A DNA stretch of 64,000 nt from Acidobacteriales bacterium 59-55 (lineage in GTDB: Bacteria; Acidobacteriota; Terriglobia; Terriglobales; Acidobacteriaceae), in NCBI GenBank assembly GCA_001897435.1, contig MKSV01000011.1:146270-210269 (forward strand). The letters are read 5' to 3'. Positions 1-8,654 of the stretch are shown here, piece by piece. Below the pieces are notes generated by a model, which did no database searches, was not told where the DNA came from, and saw only the letters and a list, made by a program, of their open reading frames with translations. Numbering within the stretch: the first letter of the stretch is position 1; the number at the start of each line of letters is the position of its first letter. A program made the position numbers and the translations under genes.

Positions 1-1
1 C

Positions 2-1321
2 AAAGTCAGCGTTGCATACCTCTTTTGTTGGCTGCTCACTCGAATTGCCACCGCAGCTACCATACGTTTCGTAGTATGGCTTTCATACCTGACATTGACC
101 GGCGCCTATTGGATCTACTGTGTCGCGCAAGTCTATTTCAACAGCATGGCATTCACCATTGGCATGACGGGATCGATGGCGTCTTCATCTGGACTGACAT
201 GGACGCTTTCAACGTCTGTTGCCCAAATCATTGGCAGTCTCCTTAGCTCAATATTTCTCATCTACGCAGGTGCTCTTCTTGTGATAGTGTGCCTCGGAGG
301 TTGGAAACGCATTCAGCTTGCTCGCGCTCTAAGCTACCGCACGGCTCCGCCAGAGAAACTTACAAGAACATTCGAGACCATCAAATCAGAGATGCGCGTA
401 TCCGATTGCGGCCTGTGGCTCCTTCCAGGACTGACATCCCCGGCAACCTTAGGTTGGCTGAAGCCCGCCGTATACCTCCCCTTCGAATGCGGCGGCGAAG
501 AACAACCCGGGCTGCACAGTGTTCTCCGACACGAACTTTCTCATGTAAGGCGCAAAGACAGTTTCTGGGAATCTGTCTCGCGGTTCTGCCGCCTTCTGGT
601 CATTTTTCATCCCTTTGTTCATAAAGCGTTTGCAAGACTTCGCTTTGAGCGGGAGTTGGCGTGCGACATGGTGGTCATCCGAACACACCCGGAGAAACGT
701 CATCTATACGCGGATACTTTGGTGCATTTTGGTTGGAAGACCGCAGCGGCCGAACAGCGGGATTACATCGGTATCGGTTTTATTTCACAATCTGCCATCC
801 TGAACGCTCGGGTGAAATCAATTCTAAAGGGGGAACGCACCTACTCCAGGTGGTCCCTTAGTGGACGCGCCTTGCTCAGTACTTGTGTTCTCTGGCTCTT
901 CGCCGCAGCGGTTCCGGCCCTTTGGGTCGGCTTTAGCCTGACTGCAATTCCGCGATCCGTAGCAGCGGCGCCTGCCAATCTGCATCCCATCGCCCAAATT
1001 CGCCACCCTCACCGAATCAGCTTGATTTCACGATTTACCCCACAAATAAAAAATACTGCAAATCTCGATAGGGATCCCCTGCTGGAACCATCACCTTCCA
1101 TCTCCCATGCTGTTCAGTACCATATTCAGAACGAAGACGAGCCAATGTCGAACCCGGCTCAAGAAGGCGGGGGATCTGGTGTCGAAACTGTCGAGAACTC
1201 TAACTCAAGTATCTCTCCACGTCGATCGAATCTTCCTTCAGCAACCTCTGTTTTGACCGATACCGCCGTGCGACTAAGTCAGATGGGGATAGGACATGAT
1301 CACGACCATGATCACGACTAA
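2..1321 (+). CDS. M56-family (BlaR1/MecR1-like) membrane metallopeptidase, 5' truncated by window edge
   Basis: The frame is open to the first bases of the window, so the N-terminus and probably one or two membrane helices lie outside. The visible 439 residues contain hydrophobic segments, then the zinc-peptidase motif HELSH near residue 177 followed by RRKD, and the downstream signature FERELACD, both typical of M56 peptidases of BlaR1 sensors. A further hydrophobic segment follows near residue 290, then a low-complexity tail. In this family the cytoplasmic zinc protease cleaves a BlaI-type repressor after an extracellular signal; no penicillin-binding sensor domain is present in the visible part, so the signal is unknown. 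A blaI-like partner would be expected upstream, outside the window. Oddity: the protein ends in a short alternating His/Asp tail that could bind metal. The family call is firm; the exact role is inferred. Confidence 0.85.
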   Translation, partial: KVSVAYLFCWLLTRIATAATIRFVVWLSYLTLTGAYWIYCVAQVYFNSMAFTIGMTGSMASSSGLTWTLSTSVAQIIGSLLSSIFLIYAGALLVIVCLGGWKRIQLARALSYRTAPPEKLTRTFETIKSEMRVSDCGLWLLPGLTSPATLGWLKPAVYLPFECGGEEQPGLHSVLRHELSHVRRKDSFWESVSRFCRLLVIFHPFVHKAFARLRFERELACDMVVIRTHPEKRHLYADTLVHFGWKTAAAEQRDYIGIGFISQSAILNARVKSILKGERTYSRWSLSGRALLSTCVLWLFAAAVPALWVGFSLTAIPRSVAAAPANLHPIAQIRHPHRISLISRFTPQIKNTANLDRDPLLEPSPSISHAVQYHIQNEDEPMSNPAQEGGGSGVETVENSNSSISPRRSNLPSATSVLTDTAVRLSQMGIGHDHDHDHD

Positions 1322-1542
1322 GCCTTAGGAGCATACGCAACTCCCCCACTAGGTCTAGGCGTGCGCCAACGTCGCATTCATCTACCAGGTGAGATTGATC
1401 TTCTTTAGGCGATTGCGAAAAAAGGGCGATATCCATATCAGTGAGAGCACCCTACTACTCGCTTCCGGGCATACGCATCCCACTGTTCATCGTCTTTGCG
1501 TACCTACTGCTACTTCTTGAAGCATATCCGGGCTTTTGCTGA

Positions 1543-3009
1543 TTAGTGCAATTGACGCAGATATGCCACCAATGCTTCGAGGTCATCCTGCTTCAGATCG
1601 ACAGGCATCATCCCGCCATTGATCATCTTGCTGTCGGGTGTACGCAGCAACGCGAGCAGTTGTGCGTCTGTATATTTCTGGCCAACGCCCGTCAGTGGAC
1701 CCGCGGCTGCTGTTCCAATTCCTGCTTCTCCGTGACAGGAGTTGCATGATCCAGCTTGAAAGAGAGCCAGCCCCTTCACTACCTCGGGGGGCGCGGATGC
1801 TAGCGCGGCTGCTGGACTTCCCGCGGCCGCTTCCGGGACGAAGGGTTGCTGCATAAAAGCCTTCGCATCTTCTTCCTGCTTGTGCATCTGCTCCGCTACC
1901 CCGGGATCCTTGGCGTCATCCCGGTGGCTGGCCACCCCGAGAGAGACATAAACAACCAGGAATAGAAGGAACGCACCCACGACAATTGGACGACGCCAGG
2001 GGCGACGCTCAAGCCGTCGATCGAAGAAGGGGAGAGCGGCGAAGATTAGTGCGAGCACTGCTGGCAGAAGGATGCCGCCAATCAAAGACCAGTGGCCACT
2101 CAGGTATTTGAGCCACTGAAAAAATGGCAGGTAATACCATTCCGGACGCGGTAGAAAGTGCGTATCCGCGGGATTGGCCGCGGGGCCCAAATCCATTGGA
2201 GTCTTGAGTGCGATAGCGGCAAGAATACCAATCAATACCACCGCAAAGACCGCATCCATGGCAACCTGGCGTGGATAAAATGGCACAGCTGGCAGCCTGG
2301 GGTGTATTGGGTCTTCCTCGATCGGGCCGGCAGCGCCTGCTTTGCGGAAGAAGAAGACATGCGCCGCAATAAAACTAATCAGCAAGCCCGGCAACACGAA
2401 GACATGCAGCACATAAAAGCGGGAGAGTGTTAATGTTCCCATCTGGTTACCGCCGCGTATCAACTGCTGCAAGGGTGGCCCAATCAATGGGACTTCTGCG
2501 ATGAGGTTCGTTCCTACCGCGCTGGCGAAATATGCCTTCTCGTCCCAAGGCAGGAGGTACCCGGTGAAGGCCATGCCAAGCATCAAGGCCAGCAGGATGC
2601 ATCCGGAAAGCCACAGCAATTCGCGGCGTCCCTTGTAGGAGCCATAGACGATGGTTTGCCCGATGTGCAGCACAAGCAGGATGATGATGCCACTCGACCC
2701 ATACGCATGGATGCTGCGGATGAATGATCCTGAGGTGACCTCCTTCACGATGTAAGACACAACGGTGTGTGCGTGGTCTGCCGACGGCACATAGTACAAG
2801 GCGAGAAAGATTCCGGTAATGATCTGAGAGACAAAGAGGAACAGCAGTCCGGAGCCAAAGATGTAGGCCCACCTGGCGCCACCCGGAATGGGCTCATCGA
2901 GCGTCTCGTGCAGAATGGAGTCTATGCCCGTGCGCCGGTCGAGCCAGACGTCCAGCCGGGTTACGACGTTGTCTTTGTCGGTGGGCTCAGATGTGGGTTG
3001 GTTCGTCAT
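1543..3009 (-). CDS. Cytochrome b (b6/subunit IV type) fused to a C-terminal cytochrome c domain
   Basis: This 488-residue membrane protein is the quinol-oxidising subunit of a bc-type complex. The N-terminal half carries the two pairs of heme b histidines (one in the helix starting IRSIHAYG, one near HVFVLPG), and the second half has the Qo-site motif PEWYYLPF typical of cytochrome b/subunit IV. After the last helices there is a proline/alanine linker and a single CxxCH heme motif (CNSCH), so a c-type heme is fused at the C-terminus in place of a separate cytochrome c1. The frame stays open further upstream but that part antiparallels nothing recognisable and overlaps the Rieske gene; the ATG used here follows a GAGGCG ribosome site and gives the proper start before the first amphipathic helix. 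It lies 11 bp after the Rieske gene, as the last gene of the electron-transfer block. Confidence 0.93.
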   Translation of the reverse strand: MTNQPTSEPTDKDNVVTRLDVWLDRRTGIDSILHETLDEPIPGGARWAYIFGSGLLFLFVSQIITGIFLALYYVPSADHAHTVVSYIVKEVTSGSFIRSIHAYGSSGIIILLVLHIGQTIVYGSYKGRRELLWLSGCILLALMLGMAFTGYLLPWDEKAYFASAVGTNLIAEVPLIGPPLQQLIRGGNQMGTLTLSRFYVLHVFVLPGLLISFIAAHVFFFRKAGAAGPIEEDPIHPRLPAVPFYPRQVAMDAVFAVVLIGILAAIALKTPMDLGPAANPADTHFLPRPEWYYLPFFQWLKYLSGHWSLIGGILLPAVLALIFAALPFFDRRLERRPWRRPIVVGAFLLFLVVYVSLGVASHRDDAKDPGVAEQMHKQEEDAKAFMQQPFVPEAAAGSPAAALASAPPEVVKGLALFQAGSCNSCHGEAGIGTAAAGPLTGVGQKYTDAQLLALLRTPDSKMINGGMMPVDLKQDDLEALVAYLRQLH

Positions 3010-3020
3010 CGATATACGCC

Positions 3021-3572
3021 TCACGCCATGGTTTCTTTGCTGGAAACTAATTGACGGAAATACTGGTAGCGCACCTTCAACACGCCATCCTCTACTTTGG
3101 CTTCCAACGAGTCCATCGAACGAGGAGGTGGGCCGGCGATGCGTTCCCCATCTGCGGTGAACAATCCTGCATGGCAGGGACAGATGAATTTGTTCTGATC
3201 GTCTACCCAGCGAACTGAGCATCCCAGGTGCGGACAGATGGGCGACAGGATACGAAACTGGCCAGCCCTGGATGGCAACACGTAGACTGCCGTCTGGGAG
3301 GAAGTGGTCTGCCAGGCATCGCGACGTTCCAGCATAATGGTCTTGGCGACTGGCGCGGTGATGGCCACAAAGTCCTGCACCGGACCTACCTCGGACCATG
3401 TGTTCGCTGCTGCCCTCCTGCGCAGCGGATAGGTCACGAAGCGCACGAGAGGAACAGCGAGCAGCGCACTCACTCCTGCTCCGCTCAATCCAAAAAGAGC
3501 AAGCAGGAAGGACCGCCGGTTCTTCGGTTCAACCTTGACTCCTTCATTCGTCTGCGGTGTCAGTTCCATCAA
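3021..3572 (-). CDS. Rieske iron-sulfur protein of a bc-type complex
   Basis: 183 residues. An N-terminal basic stretch (KNRRSF) precedes one hydrophobic helix, a Tat-like membrane anchor as usual for Rieske subunits. The C-terminal domain carries both halves of the 2Fe-2S site, CPHLGC and CPCHAG, with the two Cys and two His ligands and the disulfide cysteines present. It would shuttle electrons from quinol at the cytochrome b Qo site to a c-type heme. It sits directly upstream of the cytochrome b/c fusion with 11 bp between them and downstream of a small cytochrome c, which supports assembly of one complex. Confidence 0.95.
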   Translation of the reverse strand: MMELTPQTNEGVKVEPKNRRSFLLALFGLSGAGVSALLAVPLVRFVTYPLRRRAAANTWSEVGPVQDFVAITAPVAKTIMLERRDAWQTTSSQTAVYVLPSRAGQFRILSPICPHLGCSVRWVDDQNKFICPCHAGLFTADGERIAGPPPRSMDSLEAKVEDGVLKVRYQYFRQLVSSKETMA

Positions 3573-3643
3573 GCCCGCTCCTTTGTCTATTCGGTTCTGG
3601 GAAAGCTGTCCTGTGTGAATTCGGCTCGCGTTCGCGGATCTTC

Positions 3644-3970
3644 TTACTTCTTCTGCAACGAGTGAATATGTTCCACGAGATCGGTGATCTGTGCGTCCGT
3701 AAGTTTTCCCGTAAAAGCTGGCATCTTGTTCTTGCCGTTTTTGATGACGGCGACAAGGTCCGTATCCGACTGCTTTAAAACGTCGGGTGAGTCGAAGGGG
3801 TGAGCCTTCATGGCCTTACCGGCAGGCGTGTTGCCACTGCCATCAGCGGCATGACACATCTGGCATTTCGCCTTGTAGGTATCGGCTCCAGAGGTTTGAG
3901 CGAAGCTTGTGAGGCTCACAGAAAAGGCGATCAGGGCAATAGCCCCGGTATGGGTAGTGTATTTCAGCAT
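3644..3970 (-). CDS. Small secreted mono-heme cytochrome c (class I)
   Basis: 108 residues. A cleavable signal peptide (hydrophobic core IALIAFSVSLTSFAQ) is followed by one CxxCH heme site (CQMCH) and a distal methionine in the KNKMPAF segment, the layout of a c6/c555-like soluble cytochrome. It is placed between the outer-membrane barrel gene and the Rieske gene, so it is a good candidate for the periplasmic carrier between the bc complex and the decaheme cytochrome; that partnership is inferred from gene order only. An overlapping reading frame around 3544-3756 is a shadow. Confidence 0.92.
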   Translation of the reverse strand: MLKYTTHTGAIALIAFSVSLTSFAQTSGADTYKAKCQMCHAADGSGNTPAGKAMKAHPFDSPDVLKQSDTDLVAVIKNGKNKMPAFTGKLTDAQITDLVEHIHSLQKK

Positions 3971-4024
3971 GGGTAGTACTCCTCTTGATGGAAGAAAGAT
4001 AAAGATGACGGTCGTATGGGATAA

Positions 4025-6232
4025 CTAGAAAGCATAGTGAACTCCGAGCGTGCAGACGTTGCCTCGAAAGCTGCGGGGAAGCGTGGGGCCAATCGGAGTT
4101 CCTTCTCCGTAACTGTAGTAGTTGTAGTCGGTTTTCCAACTCCAGTTGGGGGCAATATCTACAGCGAGATTTGCGTACGGCGATTGAAACTGCGACTGAA
4201 GTGAGCCGTTCACCTGGCGGATGTTAATGAAATCGCTGTTTCCGTTGACGGCGGTCATGCGATATCCCCCATTGAAGCGGACTCGCTTGATGGGAACCAA
4301 CATGAATCCGATCGAGCCGAATTGCGTGGGTGCGTTGTAATAGCCGGCGCTGAGCAGCGGAGTTCCAGCCGCTACGCATACTGGCGGCGCAATTCCCGCC
4401 GAAGGTGGAACGGGCGTAGAGGCGTAGCACTCAAGGGTGCTGGAGTATACGTCGTCGTAGGCGTAGTTGAGGTCGAGTGACCAACGTTCACTGGGAGAGA
4501 TCGACGTTCCGAAGGAGAAATCGCGATTGTGCTCCAGATGATTGACGGTCTGAACATTGTCGCGGCTCTCGCGGATATTGACGGTCCCGGCAAGGATTAG
4601 CCATGGGTGCGGCTTATAGGTGGTTCGCACAATGTAGTGTTGCATCTGGCGCGGGCTGATACGTGTAAAGGCATTGTCCGCGTACATGGCATCCACGTTG
4701 AAGTTGACGCGCCACTGAGGCGTGGGCCTGAGGGTCGCTCCGAAGAGTCCCCAGTTCTCGTGGATCGGGATGAAATCTCCGCCAGCGTCTGTGATGATGC
4801 GGCTGCGGTAACGATAGCCAAGCGAAAGGCGTGCACGCGGTGTAGCATCCCAGGCGACGACGAATGTATCGGTCTTGGTCTTCTGATTGATGAACTGATA
4901 GTCCGACGCTGTGGATGTGGTGACGGTCCCCGGAGGCGCCAGCATCGTGGTTCCCGCATAGTTGGTTGTCGTAAAGCTGTTCGTCCCAGGCATGCGGAAG
5001 TCCCAGAAGTCGAAGACGTCTGTGGCCGCGATCGTGGGAGTGATCTGCCAGGTGACGCTGTAGTCTCCGTTCACGTTGACGCGGCGTGTGTGGGAGGAGC
5101 CGGTTACCAGGGTTTGACGGATCTTCGCGCGCGAGTCAAGGCCATTGAACAATTCGTTGAAGTTGTTCAACGTGCTATTCCCACTGCTGTACAGGAGCCG
5201 GCCATTCATCGTGACGTGGGGAATGGATGCACTCTGAAAGCGTAGCTGCTCGGTGGGAAACAGAGCGCGTGTAGGCGCAGAACGGTTGTAAGAGAGAAAG
5301 CCGCTGCACGCTGGGTTGACCGTTCCAACCGGGCTGAAGGGGGCCGCGCAGGGAGAGTTCCAGACTGAAGAGAGATCAATTCCCAGACTGACGGGCGAGC
5401 CATTCGAGAGCTGGTAATTGAGGCCCGTAAGTTGCCAACTCGTGTCGCCCTTGTAGTGGGTGATGAATTCGTCGTAGCTGAACGTAGTGTGCGAGACTGA
5501 CTTCCAGTCGATTCCTGCCGTCCAGCTATCTGTGGAGTTGCGCCAGAATTGTGTGAGCAGAGCTTCAGTTCCAACGTGGAGCGTGCTGTAAGAAGGTCCC
5601 TCGCTGATGTTGTGGTTGTAGCTGAGGCGCACGCTGACAATCGACAGCGGAGCCAGCGTGAGGTTGAGGTCGGTCATACGGCGCACGGTGTTGTAGAGAT
5701 GGGGTGAATCCAGAATGGGAACGTAGGGGGTCGACGCAGGGGGTATCAAAGGATTGGCCAACAGGTTGTAATCAAAATATTGACGATCACGGCGAAAGCT
5801 TCCCCTGAAGTCATAGAGTTTTCCCTTGGCGATATTGAGGAACGAGACGCTATTGGGATCGCCTCCATAGCCGAAGCTGCTTGTGGAAAGGTGGTCGAAG
5901 AGGATTGCATGCGAGGGGTCCACTGCGCGGAGGTCGAGGGATTGATCGAGAATCCGCGGCCCCGACTGGAGGTTGACCATCGTGTTTTAGACTGCGCCGC
6001 TTCCGGAGTGATCCGCGATGTGCCCGCCTAGATCGACGGACTGATGGATCACGTATCCGTAACGGATATTGTCCCCGGGCGTTGGCGGTGCAGGGGTTTG
6101 CGCGGTAGCTGAAGCCGGAGCCTGCGCGATGGCTCGAGGAGTAGCGGCAACAGCTACCGCAATGACAGACAGGAGCAAAGTGCTGCGTCGTAGATTCAGG
6201 AGGAGCGACATCATGGAAATTGCGCTCATCAT
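4025..6232 (-). pseudogene. MtrB/PioB-like outer-membrane beta-barrel, interrupted by one in-frame TAA
   Basis: Read as one frame, this is a 735-codon gene: signal peptide (LLLSVIAVAVAATPRAIAQ), an Ala/Pro-rich linker, the segment IRYGYVIHQSVDLGGHI, then a long beta-rich barrel ending in the aromatic VHYAF expected of an outer-membrane protein. MtrB/PioB barrels sheath a decaheme cytochrome to form a trans-outer-membrane electron conduit, and the decaheme gene lies immediately upstream. A single TAA at 5987-5989 splits the frame between ...GSGAV and NTMVNLQSGPR; frame is unchanged on both sides, so this is a nonsense substitution rather than an indel. As I recall family members, a Tyr is expected at this point. 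Reinitiation at the ATG at 5980 would give a barrel with no signal peptide. The start at 6232 is preferred because AGGGAC precedes it. Confidence 0.8.
5987..5989 (-). other. Premature ochre codon within the barrel gene
   Basis: On the minus strand the codons read GCA GTC TAA AAC ACG ATG GTC AAC, with continuous homologous-looking protein on both sides in the same frame. A one-base change from TAC or TAT would create it. Confidence 0.75.
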
Positions 6233-6242
6233 GTGACCGTCC

Positions 6243-7178
6243 CTACTTGAAGAAAACACTGCTGGCGTTTGAGCCGTGAATCTGAACGTGACAGTTGGTG
6301 CAGGCCTGGTACTGATTGGCCTGGTTGTGGAATGAAGGCGTTCCCGGTGCGGTAAAGTTCATCGACGCGGAATGACACTGCAAGCACAGCGAGTTGACGT
6401 TGCCGCGGTTGAGCAGCCTTGCGTTCGGCGATCCGTGAGGAAGATGGCAGGAGGTGCAACCTTCAAGCTTCAAAGGAGGATGCTCGTAGACAAACGGGCC
6501 CAAGGTCTCCGCATGGCATTTTGTGCAAACCGCGTTCTGATCCGCATTCGACCTCAGGAGCTTGTTCTGGAAGGTGCCATGGGGATTATGGCAGTCGCTG
6601 CAAACCATCAGGCCTTCATTCACCTTGTGGTGAAAAGGCTGGGCGAACGCTGCCTTTACATCGGTGTGGCAGCTGTAACACAACTTCGGCTCCTCGACCT
6701 TCAACAGATGCTCCCTACTCTGGAAGGAATGGTTGCTATGGCAACTGATGCAACTGACGCCGGCTGCGCCATGAGCAGACCGATCGAAGTTGGCGTGCGT
6801 CCCCAGATGGCAACTGAGGCACTTCTCATCGACCTGTTTGGAGGTTGCCTTGGTGAAGCGAAATATCTTGGCCACGTCACCACCCGACTCCACGTGGGCC
6901 TGGGCGGGGCCGTGGCAGCTCTCGCAGGTCACGCCTTTGCCGTCGTGCATCAGCGCGAGCTTCGAATGAGGATTGGAGGCAAACTTCTTTGAGAGGTCTT
7001 CATGGCAGAGAACGCAGGTCTCCGAGCCGACGTAATCTGTTGAATTTGATACTGCCTTTTGAGAAGATGTTGCACCCTGCGGCTGTAGCACGCCATACGC
7101 TTGCGCGAACGCGATTCCCCCTGCCCCGCTCATCCCTACTAGGATCGCTAGCGTATAGAACCAAAGCCGCATATGCAA
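6243..7178 (-). CDS. DmsE/MtrA/PioA-type decaheme c-type cytochrome
   Basis: 311 residues with an N-terminal signal peptide ending near GGIAFAQA and exactly ten CxxCH motifs (CVLCH, CESCH, CLSCH, CISCH, CYSCH, CSDCH, CTKCH, CTSCH, CLQCH, CTNCH) spread along the chain. Length and heme number match MtrA/DmsE/PioA, the periplasmic multiheme wire that plugs into an MtrB/PioB barrel. The stop overlaps the start region of the barrel gene, so the two are co-transcribed. No extracellular MtrC-like cytochrome is seen, which is the PioAB pattern rather than the full Mtr pattern. Electron direction (out to metal/electrode or in from Fe(II)) cannot be told from sequence. A CRP-type palindrome lies about 107 bp upstream of the ATG. 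Confidence 0.95.
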   Translation of the reverse strand: MHMRLWFYTLAILVGMSGAGGIAFAQAYGVLQPQGATSSQKAVSNSTDYVGSETCVLCHEDLSKKFASNPHSKLALMHDGKGVTCESCHGPAQAHVESGGDVAKIFRFTKATSKQVDEKCLSCHLGTHANFDRSAHGAAGVSCISCHSNHSFQSREHLLKVEEPKLCYSCHTDVKAAFAQPFHHKVNEGLMVCSDCHNPHGTFQNKLLRSNADQNAVCTKCHAETLGPFVYEHPPLKLEGCTSCHLPHGSPNARLLNRGNVNSLCLQCHSASMNFTAPGTPSFHNQANQYQACTNCHVQIHGSNASSVFFK

Positions 7179-7277
7179 TTTACCTCAAAAAGGGCAAGCG
7201 AAGAGTACCGACATGCCTAGGTTTCCCTACCTGCTTGAATACCGAGTGAAGAATACGATTCAAGGCAGGAAACCGGC

Positions 7278-7293
7278 TGTGACGCGCGTCACA
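7278..7293. promoter_or_regulatory. Perfect 16-bp CRP/FNR-type palindrome TGTGACGCGCGTCACA
   Basis: The sequence equals its own reverse complement and fits TGTGA-N6-TCACA. It is centred about 107 bp upstream of the decaheme cytochrome ATG, a position compatible with activation of the whole electron-transfer block. Confidence 0.75.
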
Positions 7294-7689
7294 AGGCTGC
7301 AAAAGAGATGCAGATCGATCAGTCCTTTGCCCCAAACTCAGGCAGCCGCACAATGGACAAATTGCCCATCATTCGCAAAGGTATGAAAATTCAAGCGAGC
7401 CTGTTGAGAAACTCAATCTATCGTATTCAACATCGCTTGTTGCTTGAGCTCGCATAAGACAATTCTCTAGTGGATAACCCGTAATCCCCTATTAAGCCTG
7501 TTTGAACTGGCTTCGCTTCGCCAGAATTCAGAAGAGGCTTGTGAGGAATTCTCTATCCCGCAAGGATGCCAAATGCCGCTATGCTACTTCCGGTTGGATT
7601 GGAAGTCAATTGCTATCTAGATATTTTGTTCCGATAATGCAAGAAAAGAGCAGATCGGTCTTCATTCCCACACGGACTATAGATATTTG

Positions 7690-7705
7690 TGATTACCGTC
7701 ACAGC
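7690..7705. promoter_or_regulatory. CRP/FNR-type site TGTGATTACCGTCACA
   Basis: Both five-base half sites match TGTGA/TCACA exactly with a six-base spacer. It is centred about 196 bp upstream of the YqeY-like ATG and could serve the YqeY-phosphoketolase pair or an unseen small transcript. Confidence 0.65.
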
Positions 7706-7893
7706 CTTGTAGAAACAACTGGCCTCTCATAGAAGGCGAACGGGACTTAGCCTGATCAGAGTGCCGGTTGGTTAGAGGTAATCGAACGAGCACGAAATGT
7801 CCACCCATTGTGCTCGACTACTTGGATTATCAGTGGAACGTGGTTTTTGAGATTTATCGACAGGTCATAAAACTCCAGCATCCGGAGGAAGCC

Positions 7894-8376
7894 ATGAAGA
7901 TTAGCGATAAGGTTAGGAGCGACATTGCAGAGATTCTGGCCGGGAAGACGGCACATGATGAACATCGGTTGACGATGCTACGCGAAGTAGAGTCTGCTTT
8001 GAAGAACAAGGCGATTGATAAGCGCGAGGTGTTGACGAATACGGAAGAGGTACAAATTCTGACGACGTTGATGAAGCAGCGAGAGGAATCGGTGGAGTCG
8101 TCCACGAAGGAGGGCAGATCACAGTTAGTAGAGAAGAACCGACTGGAGATTGGAATTATTGGTAACTATCTGTCACAAGCTTCGAGTGAGCAGGACTTCC
8201 GGAGGTTGGTGCAGGGGGCAATTGCTCATCTGCAAGAGGATGCCCGTGGGGTGAGGCCGGGACCAAAGGATATGGGGACTGCTCTACAGGTGGCTCAGCA
8301 ATGGATTCGGGCTGCTGGTTTGTCGGTCGATGGAAAGATGGTGAGTGAGATGGTGAAGGCGGAGTTAGAAAAATAG
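7894..8376 (+). CDS. YqeY-like protein (GatB/YqeY domain)
   Basis: 160 residues beginning MKISDKVRSDIAEIL. The pattern of a short N-terminal helix, the LREVESALKNKAID segment, a KQREESVE helix, and a C-terminal DGKMVSEMVKAEL helix is that of the YqeY family, small all-helical proteins related to the tRNA-binding tail of GatB. Function is unproven; a tRNA or amidotransferase link is only by homology. The open frame extends 42 codons upstream but the ATG at 7894 follows a perfect GGAGGA ribosome site five bases away, and the family starts here. It precedes the phosphoketolase gene by about 280 bp on the same strand. Confidence 0.88.
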   Translation: MKISDKVRSDIAEILAGKTAHDEHRLTMLREVESALKNKAIDKREVLTNTEEVQILTTLMKQREESVESSTKEGRSQLVEKNRLEIGIIGNYLSQASSEQDFRRLVQGAIAHLQEDARGVRPGPKDMGTALQVAQQWIRAAGLSVDGKMVSEMVKAELEK

Positions 8377-8654
8377 TCGGAGAGTGGTAACCACGACTAT
8401 AGTCTCCTCTGGCTCCTCACCTGGAGCATTTTGGAACGATGCTGTCGTAATAGAATGGGGGCTCTGCGGCAAATCAATGTCCCTACTGCTGAACTATCGA
8501 CCCAACCGGTTGCTGACATTTCCTCCATCGTTACTGCGTCACCGCCTATAGTCGGAGTATGCAGCATTATTAGCCAGCAGTTTCTCGATTGGCATCCTAA
8601 GGATGTGATCTCAATATCGGGAACAATCGAGTTAAGAGCAGGAGTGTGAAAGTT

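Larger units (their letters stand above)
7179..7893. other. 715-bp intergenic region with two CRP/FNR-like sites
   Basis: This gap separates the divergent cytochrome operon and the YqeY gene. It holds palindromes at 7278-7293 and 7690-7705. Short open frames here (for example 7502-7732) have no family resemblance or convincing ribosome site, and I see no RNA gene. Confidence 0.6.

Noticed and set aside
3010..3399. N-terminal extension of the cytochrome b frame
   Set aside because: It lies over the Rieske gene in another frame; the ATG at 3009 with GAGGCG upstream gives the expected protein start.
8374..8400. Weak hairpin after the YqeY-like gene as a terminator
   Set aside because: The stem is short with a bulge and no T run follows, so support was insufficient.
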